From Okapia johnstoni (taxonomy: Eukaryota > Chordata > Mammalia > Artiodactyla > Giraffidae): a stretch of 64,000 bases of DNA. The notes below the pieces were generated by a model, which ran no database searches, was not told the DNA's origin, and saw only the letters and a list, made by a program, of their open reading frames with translations. The position numbers were made by a program, and so were the translations under genes. The stretch spans positions 61,370,730 through 61,434,729 of the forward strand of contig CM044317.1 in assembly GCA_024291935.2 (NCBI GenBank), given 5' to 3'. Positions 58,251 through 64,000 of the stretch are shown here, in pieces. How positions within the stretch are numbered: the stretch's first letter is position 1; every line of letters starts with the position of its first letter.

Positions 58251-58814
58251 TATAGAGAAAAAGAGGTAAATAAGTATATCCATTAGGACAAAATAAATGG
58301 AGGAATAAATGGAAGCTTTATAAACTGAGGATAGCCAACTGGCTACTGGAATTAACAAGTTATAGAAAAAAAACTAAGAATAAAATTAAACTTTTAAATT
58401 GAGTTACTCAAATGTAATCATTAGAGTTGGGAAATAGCTTTTTTACTTTAATCCATGAAAATGGTATAAAATCGTACAGAAAAGAAAGAAGTTAGTGTGC
58501 ATCCTAATACTTCAACTCATAAGGTATAAACAGATAAATATAAACAGTTGCTTTCAGTAAACCTTTCGTTCTTCCTCGTTTATTGTATTTGTATAAGAGG
58601 ATATATCTTCCAAAGAATTGTGTGAGCATACATAGCTGGACCTTGCAAGAAAAAAATATTGTGAAGTAGCTATCCCAAAAGCTTCCTCTCCATTTCTGTG
58701 CTTTATATCCAGTAACGCCTGAGTCTGAAACACTTATTTCTTCTATTCATATCCTTTTCCCAACTATAAGAGAATCCACAGAACCTATGCTTGCAATGGA
58801 GAACAGCCAATTCA
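58251..58814. other. Unique AT-rich non-coding DNA
   Basis: Nothing recognised. Confidence 0.45.
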
Positions 58815-58850
58815 ATACACACATACACACAGACACACACACATAGACAG
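58815..58850. repeat. (CA)n-rich simple repeat
   Basis: Interrupted CA/ACACAT/AGACAC units. Confidence 0.85.
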
Positions 58851-58954
58851 AGTGATAAACAGATAGGTAAAGAGAGAACGATGTAACCATTATGTTTAAC
58901 CACTGCTGATGATGTTACAGTAATTTAAAGATGATGATGGTAACAGTGACATCA

Positions 58955-59195
58955 GTTACGACTTCCTGAATCTTCACTGTACATGACACTATATGCTAGG
59001 CATTTTCCATATATTATCAAATCTAGATATAGAGAAATCTAGAATGCTATTTCCATAACCATATAACAGATCAGATTACTAGGAACTAGAAAGGTTAGGC
59101 AATATGTCCAAGATTCCACAGCCAACAAGCCGTGAAACAGGAATTCTAATTCAGCCAGGTCTGCCTGACTCCAGTACTGTATTTGTACTGTGATA
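58955..59195 (-). repeat. MIR SINE
   Basis: 'acactatatgctaggcattt', 'gaaaggttaggcaatatgtc', 'caagattccacagccaacaa' and 'ggtctgcctgactccagtac' fit the reverse-complement MIR in order. Confidence 0.8.
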
Positions 59196-59199
59196 AACA

Positions 59200-60228
59200 C
59201 CTTATTTATGTTAAGCACATTCAGAATTCCTGTGATTTTTTTATTGACTTGATTTAGCTATGGCAAAGATCGTTACAGTGACATTTTAATATGTTTCTAA
59301 ATAGTTCCCTAAACTATACTCAAATAGTAAGATTGTTAATATTTATGATAGGAGAGTTGTGCTACTCCATTAGCAGTGTAAAGATTCTATTACTTAATGC
59401 TAATTATGTCTTATATGCCTTTTAAAAATAAAAAGTGCAATTACAGGCAGTTTTCCTTTTGTCAACCTCTAAATTTAAACATTTTAATCAATTTATCATT
59501 TTACTTTCCTTCCCCACCTTCTTCCTTCATCTCAGGCCCCTCAATCTTATAAAAATTGTTATTCCAGGGTCTCATAGATGGTAATGCCCTGAGGTCATCA
59601 TGACAAAGAAAAAAGTCTATATACAATATTAAATCACAATCTTAAAACTATGCAATTATAAAGATATGTAAAGTTTCTGGACTATCAACTTCTAGAAAAT
59701 TCTTCATTAGTTCATGCAGTAAACATTAATTGGATGCTTACTGTATGATACATGGGTCAGAGCAGAATAAGCCTCATTTCACACCTTCACACTAAACTCT
59801 GTTCCCTTGGAAAGTACCATGTAAGAACACATAACACTGACCTCTATGCAAAAAGTCCACATTATAAGGATATTATGGGAAACATGAAACAGTCAGTATC
59901 ACAACCTCTGAGCTATTAAAACTACTTAAATATGGCATCAGTTCTTAAGTTACCTAATTTTAAAAAGTAGTTGAACCTAAGAAAATTATTGAGTCCATTA
60001 AAAACTGCATTAAGCTATCGCACTGCTCTAGCATTGCCCTAGTCCAGGTTATTTCTGCACTCCATGCCAATCGCCTTCCTTACAAATTCCTTAAGAATTC
60101 ACTCTAACTTGAAAACCGTCATAAATCTCAGTTGCTAGAATGCATTTGCTTTACAACTTAACGTGGCCCCCCTTTGGTTCCCTGTTTAAGAAAACTGAAA
60201 CAAACAAACAAAAAAACATCTGTTCAGA
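59200..60228. other. Unique AT-rich non-coding DNA
   Basis: 59700-59770 has a short 'gcagtaaacattaattggat' L2/MIR-like module; otherwise nothing recognised. Confidence 0.4.
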
Positions 60229-60231
60229 AGC

Positions 60232-60475
60232 AGCAGCACAGCACAGTGGACTGCCTGGGCCCACAATCAGCTCTGCCATTTAGTAGCAGTGGGGCTTCAG
60301 CCATCTATTTAGGCTTGCTGAGCCTCACTTTCCTCACCTGCTAAATGAGGATAATAATAAAAAACACCTGCTTTATCTACTTATTTTCCCTCTGGGGAGA
60401 GCAGGGCAGCTACCAGAATTGAGTTATATTATCAAAGTTCTTTGGACAGTGTCAAGCACATACTAAAGATTATGA
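60232..60475 (+). repeat. MIR SINE
   Basis: 'cagcacagtggactgcctgg', 'atcagctctgccatttagta', 'gagcctcactttcctcacct' and 'gctaaatgaggataataata' then 'gacagtgtcaagcacatact' follow MIR order. Confidence 0.85.
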
Positions 60476-60628
60476 TGTGTTTATTTAAATAACTTGTTCA
60501 AAAAAGTTTAGTACCCTCCCAATTTTTAACATCAAGACTAGTTGAGCATTTAATAAGTACCATTCTCCAGCAAATGCTGACTTCACAAACCACTTATACC
60601 ACCAAGAGGACTCTTCCTATTGTTCAAA

Positions 60629-60640
60629 GTTATTAGACAA
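60629..60640. repeat. Left TSD of composite SINE
   Basis: GTTATTAGACAA; 61027-61038 reads GTTTTTAGACAA (11 of 12). Confidence 0.65.
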
Positions 60641-61026
60641 GGGATTTCAAGGTGGCTCAGAGGGTAAAGCATCTGCTTGAAATGTGGGAGACCTGGGTTC
60701 AATCCCCAGGTCAGGAAGATCCTCTGTAGAAGGAAATGGCAACCCACTCCAGTACTCTTGCCTGGAAAATTCCATGGATAGAGGAGCCCGTTAGGCTACA
60801 GTCCATGGGACCACAGAGTCGCACACGACTGAGCAGCTCCACTTGTCGTTTGTCTAGTGGTTAAGACTTCCCCTTCCAATGCAGGGGGCTGTGGATTCGA
60901 TCCCTGGTTGGGGAGCTAAGATCCCACATGTCTCCTGACCAAAACACCAAAAAAAAGAGGCAACATTGTAACAAATTCAATAAAGACTCTAAAAATGGTC
61001 CACATCAAAAAAATCTTTAAACAAGA
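60641..61026 (+). mobile_element. Composite SINE: Bov-tA followed by CHR-type tail
   Basis: 60641-60843 is a complete Bov-tA ('gggatttcaaggtggctcag' to 'cacacgactgagcagctcca'). It is followed at about 60850-61016 by a 5'-clipped CHR-type cetartiodactyl SINE: 'gtctagtggttaagacttcc', 'gattcgatccctggttgggg', 'agctaagatcccacatgtct', and the characteristic tail 'acaaattcaataaagactct'. The CHR tRNA-like start ('gggacttccctggtg') is missing. One near-identical TSD brackets the whole unit, and I found no second TSD at the internal junction. Confidence 0.8.
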
Positions 61027-61038
61027 GTTTTTAGACAA
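61027..61038. repeat. Right TSD of composite SINE
   Basis: 11 of 12 identical to 60629-60640, including an exact TTAGACAA core. Confidence 0.65.
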
Positions 61039-61059
61039 AATGTAGATATATACCTAAAT

Positions 61060-61144
61060 ATAAATAAATACATAAATATACAGATGTATTTTATATGTAT
61101 ACATGTACATATGTGTGTATATATGTGTGTGTGTGTGTGTGTGT
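61060..61144. repeat. (TA)n/(TG)n microsatellite
   Basis: An AT-rich TATG/CATA stretch leads into a (TG)n run at 61124-61144. Confidence 0.92.
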
Positions 61145-61727
61145 AACTTACCTACTTCCCACACAATATGTGGGTAAAACGGCCTAAAGTCAAACAAACT
61201 CTGTACCCATCTCCTAATACTGACAGAGTTTTCTTTCATAAAACTTTTCAAGAAGAGGAAAAATAACCCATTGTACCAAATGTTAATTAAGACATGATAA
61301 TGGAACTTGCATTTGAGATTTAGAGAGGTTCATTTATCCTGCCTATACATTATATGGATCTCCAGACAGAATCTTTTACTTCTACTTTTGATAAATGTTA
61401 GCTGCTCTGAAATGGTTTTCAGTTAGATCAGTGATTTTCAAGTGCAGGTCTTAATAGTTTCCTTTAATTTCACTCCTGTTATAAAGGTTAGGATAACATC
61501 ATGACCCTCAGAAACAAATATCTTTTCCAGAGTGAGCAAAATTTGTCAACAGTTAAATTGGATTTCAGGGGGAGGAAAAAGTTACACTTTTAATGGTTTT
61601 AAAGAATCTGTATTAAATTCACAGAAAAATTACAATGCAATGTAGGATTTTTTCTCAATAGTAACAATTTAGGTCATAGTGAAATTAGTGAAATAAACCA
61701 TAGGTTATTTTGGTTTTAAGGTTCCCC
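61145..61727. other. Unique AT-rich non-coding DNA
   Basis: Nothing recognised. Confidence 0.45.
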
Positions 61728-61738
61728 TCCCCAGCAAA
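61728..61738. repeat. Left TSD of BovA SINE
   Basis: TCCCCAGCAAA, repeated exactly at 61854-61864. Confidence 0.92.
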
Positions 61739-61853
61739 CCCTGGAGAAGGAAACAGCTACTCACTCCAGTATTCTGGCCTGGAGAATTCCATGGACTGTA
61801 TAGTCCATGGAGTTGTGAAGAGTCGGACAGGACTGAGCAACTGTCACTTCACT
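61739..61853 (+). mobile_element. BovA SINE, 5'-truncated, palindromic subfamily
   Basis: 'ctggagaaggaaacagctac' to 'actgagcaactgtcacttca'. The tRNA-derived head is absent. Perfect 11-bp TSD. It carries 'atggactgtatagtccat' (hairpin 61789-61810), which is the reverse complement of the variant in 19128-19314 and so marks the same subfamily. Confidence 0.93.
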
Positions 61854-61864
61854 TCCCCAGCAAA
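61854..61864. repeat. Right TSD of BovA SINE
   Basis: Exact copy of 61728-61738. Confidence 0.92.
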
Positions 61865-63419
61865 AAAGGACAGAACTTGAATGAAGATAAATCTGAGGTT
61901 TGAATTATAATTTCTTTACCTGACCTGTTCTCTCTTTTCAAACTATTCACCTTTACTTAAAACAAAACAAAAAAACCCCTATAATTCCATTATCAATCAA
62001 GAACTCATTTAATTTCAATAATCTCAGAATATGAAATATTTGAATAAGTATTAAAAAGAAATTTAAAAAATCATGCACAAATAAAATATGCAAGTGTTCA
62101 CATAATTTCAATGGCATAATAGTGTTCCTGCTCATACCCAGAGATTTTAGTATCGATTTTAGCAAGTGTCCCTTTTACTAAGGGATTGCTATCTCATTTT
62201 ACTAGGCAGTTACCTTGAGAGTTACTTCATTCATGAATGAGCATCTCTAAAATAAAAGACTACTTCACCAGACCTCCCACAAGAGTCAGAGAATTCTTCT
62301 CAACTAAAATTTCCATAACACATTTCCCTCTTTCTAACAGATCCTGAATAACCATTTTTCTTATCTGCTCTTGTACATATAATTGTACTCATAAGAGATG
62401 TTACTGTTTCTGAAATTACAATAATAAAAGGATGAGGAAAGGAGCATAAAATTTGTTGCATCCTATGAATTCAGGTTTGCTTTCTCAATGCAACAGGAAC
62501 ATTTGCATTTACTCATAAATGAATACTAATGATATATGCAGATCCAGCACTGCTCCACAGAAATCACACAAGGAAAGCTAGAGTGGTGCACGGATAGTTC
62601 TATTTCTCCAAAGTATTCAGACAAAGAGGGACAGGATTAAAGTCAACATCAATTCTCTGAAGTTGAGTCATAGCTAAATGACACAGTGTGTTAAGAATAA
62701 TGTTGGGATTTACGGTGAAAGCAAAGCTGGCTAGTGAACATCTTATATGATTTTTGAGTCAACAACTCATGATTGACCACCTACTTTGGGCAAAATGCTG
62801 CTTCCTTAAGTAAGTCACTGCTCTGCTGTTCTTTTTACATAGTGTAGGAGTAAGCACCCTGCTTCCACTGAAAACTCTTCCGTGTTATTTAAATAACACT
62901 CAGCTCAGCTTTGTGTGTACTCCTGCGCTCAGTAAATACTTTTTGAATGAGTGAAAATTCAGTGAGTAAGAAGATTATTCATTCAAAAACATCTGTGTAT
63001 GCCTGCAAAATGGTACTAACAATGATGCAAGCATAGTCAACTCTCTGTGGGCAGCACCTTCTCATAAAAAAGTCAAAGAGAGTAATTTTCATATTAAAAT
63101 GTAAGCATGAGGTCTGGCTTAACCTAGAAACCATGATCCTAGTACTTTTGCAAAACTCTGAAGAGTGTGCTGGTAATTTCCCATGTAATCTGCTTTAGGC
63201 ATCTATTTGAAAACATTACATTATTGATGATGTTTCTAAAAATGTTATTAATCCAGGAAAGAGTATTTTTAAATAACCCAGAGTAATCTAGAAGGGGCCA
63301 GAGCAGTTTGTTGTTGTTGTTCACTGTTGAGACCTCCTGCACTGGAGGCAGTTAGTTTTAAGCCACAGTTTCTTTCCCATCATTATGTTTCTTATAATGT
63401 TTTCCTCTGTCTTCATCAG
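61865..63419. other. Unique AT-rich non-coding DNA
   Basis: 62830-62960 ends with 'ctcagtaaatactttttgaa', a MIR/L2-like tail. A short (GTT)n lies at about 63309-63321. No gene recognised. Confidence 0.4.
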
Positions 63420-63480
63420 TTCACTAGTGAATGACTCCATATTCCTAAAGAAGCCTACCCTGCTGCTCAGTCACTTGGAG
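63420..63480 (+). other. Candidate 61-bp exon with canonical splice sites
   Basis: A pyrimidine-rich acceptor ('tttcctctgtcttcatcag', AG at 63418-63419) precedes 61 bp, which is followed directly by a consensus donor, GAG/GTAAGT at 63478-63486. One frame is open across it (20 codons, SLVNDSIFLKKPTLLLSHLE). I do not recognise this peptide. It could be an exon of a coding gene, of a lncRNA, or a chance pair of sites. No neighbouring exon is visible in the window. Confidence 0.25.
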
Positions 63481-64000
63481 GTAAGTAGCATTGCTTTCAT
63501 TTCTCCTTTTAAAAGTTTCACCAGGAAGAACCACTATGGCAACTTAAAAAAAAAAAATCTGCTACAACATAATTGATGCCAATAAAACAGTCAAATAGTT
63601 TTGATATCCAATTTTGTAATCCCTTTCATTATTTTCTACTTTTTCTTGGAATAGAAGCTGAATATACTTGAAATAAATTGTACTGTGGAAACATTTGTCT
63701 AAAGCCCTGAAATATGTCAAAACTATTGAGCAAAAAAGCGTTCAGAAGCTCCAGCTTTAAATTACTTCTAGCAAATCAGTTTAGAAAAGAGCACCGTTAG
63801 AGAAAGAACGCCCACCCACTCTTGTTCCCACCCCCAACCCGACCCTGCTCGCTATTTATCCGACTAAGTTTACATAAATCAGAGAAGAGTTACAGTGCAA
63901 TTAAATGTATCCACAAAGTAATATGATATAAAGCACTTTGCAAATATTAAACCTCTCCTTACAGGATCAATGTTTTCCATGAAGAAGCTGGTATGCGGAG
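63481..64000. other. Unique non-coding DNA
   Basis: 63808-63850 is a C-rich patch ('cccacccccaacccgaccct') in otherwise AT-rich DNA. No gene recognised up to the edge. Confidence 0.4.

Overview
The window is non-coding DNA from a ruminant (order Artiodactyla, Pecora; most likely a bovid such as cattle, buffalo, sheep or goat). The diagnosis rests on repeats restricted to or typical of ruminants. There are eight fragments of the BovB (RTE) retrotransposon with its GAACT-type 3' tail, sixteen SINEs of the BovA group (Bov-tA monomers with a tRNA-derived head, and BOV-A2 dimers), a cetartiodactyl CHR-type SINE tail, and a young bovine-type L1 3' end. Base composition is AT-rich with strong CpG depletion. 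I found no protein-coding gene, no rRNA or tRNA gene and no CRISPR array. Long open frames are either retrotransposon reverse-transcriptase remnants or chance and low-complexity frames. The window is therefore intergenic or lies inside a large intron.

Layout. 1-14.8 kb holds old L2/MIR-class remnants, one BOV-A2 with a 9-bp target-site duplication (TSD), a BovB 3' end next to an old hAT MITE, and one Bov-tA. 14.86-16.0 kb is a 5'-truncated young L1 whose ORF2 C-terminus is still open; it carries a 75-bp 3' transduction between two poly-A tracts and is bracketed by a perfect 15-bp TSD. 16-36 kb is mostly unique AT-rich DNA with scattered BovB and Bov SINE insertions. 36.1-37.84 kb is an ancient L1 carrying three younger insertions, each with its own TSD. 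37.9-47.8 kb holds a MER5A-type element, MIRs, an MLT1-type LTR and unique DNA. 47.8-49.0 kb is a 1.2-kb BovB with a 10-bp TSD. 50.1 kb is a full BOV-A2, and 52.6 kb has a compact homeodomain/E-box-like motif cluster. 54.7-56.5 kb is a BovB with an inverted 5' part (twin-priming structure). 60.6-61.0 kb is a Bov-tA/CHR composite SINE inside one shared TSD. The last kilobase contains one exon-like segment with good splice signals (63420-63480).

There are no genes here that work together. The internal logic of the window is layered retrotransposition: L2/MIR/MLT1/hAT fossils, then old L1, then BovB and the BovA SINEs (whose 3' ends belong to the BovB family and which are thought to be mobilised by it), and then the young L1. 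Many insertion ends could be placed from TSDs read directly in the sequence; family names come from recognition of consensus features, not from a database search. Boundaries of old repeats are approximate. I did not see a previously undescribed biological system. The most informative signals are unusual retrotransposition outcomes and a few candidate regulatory or exonic sites.
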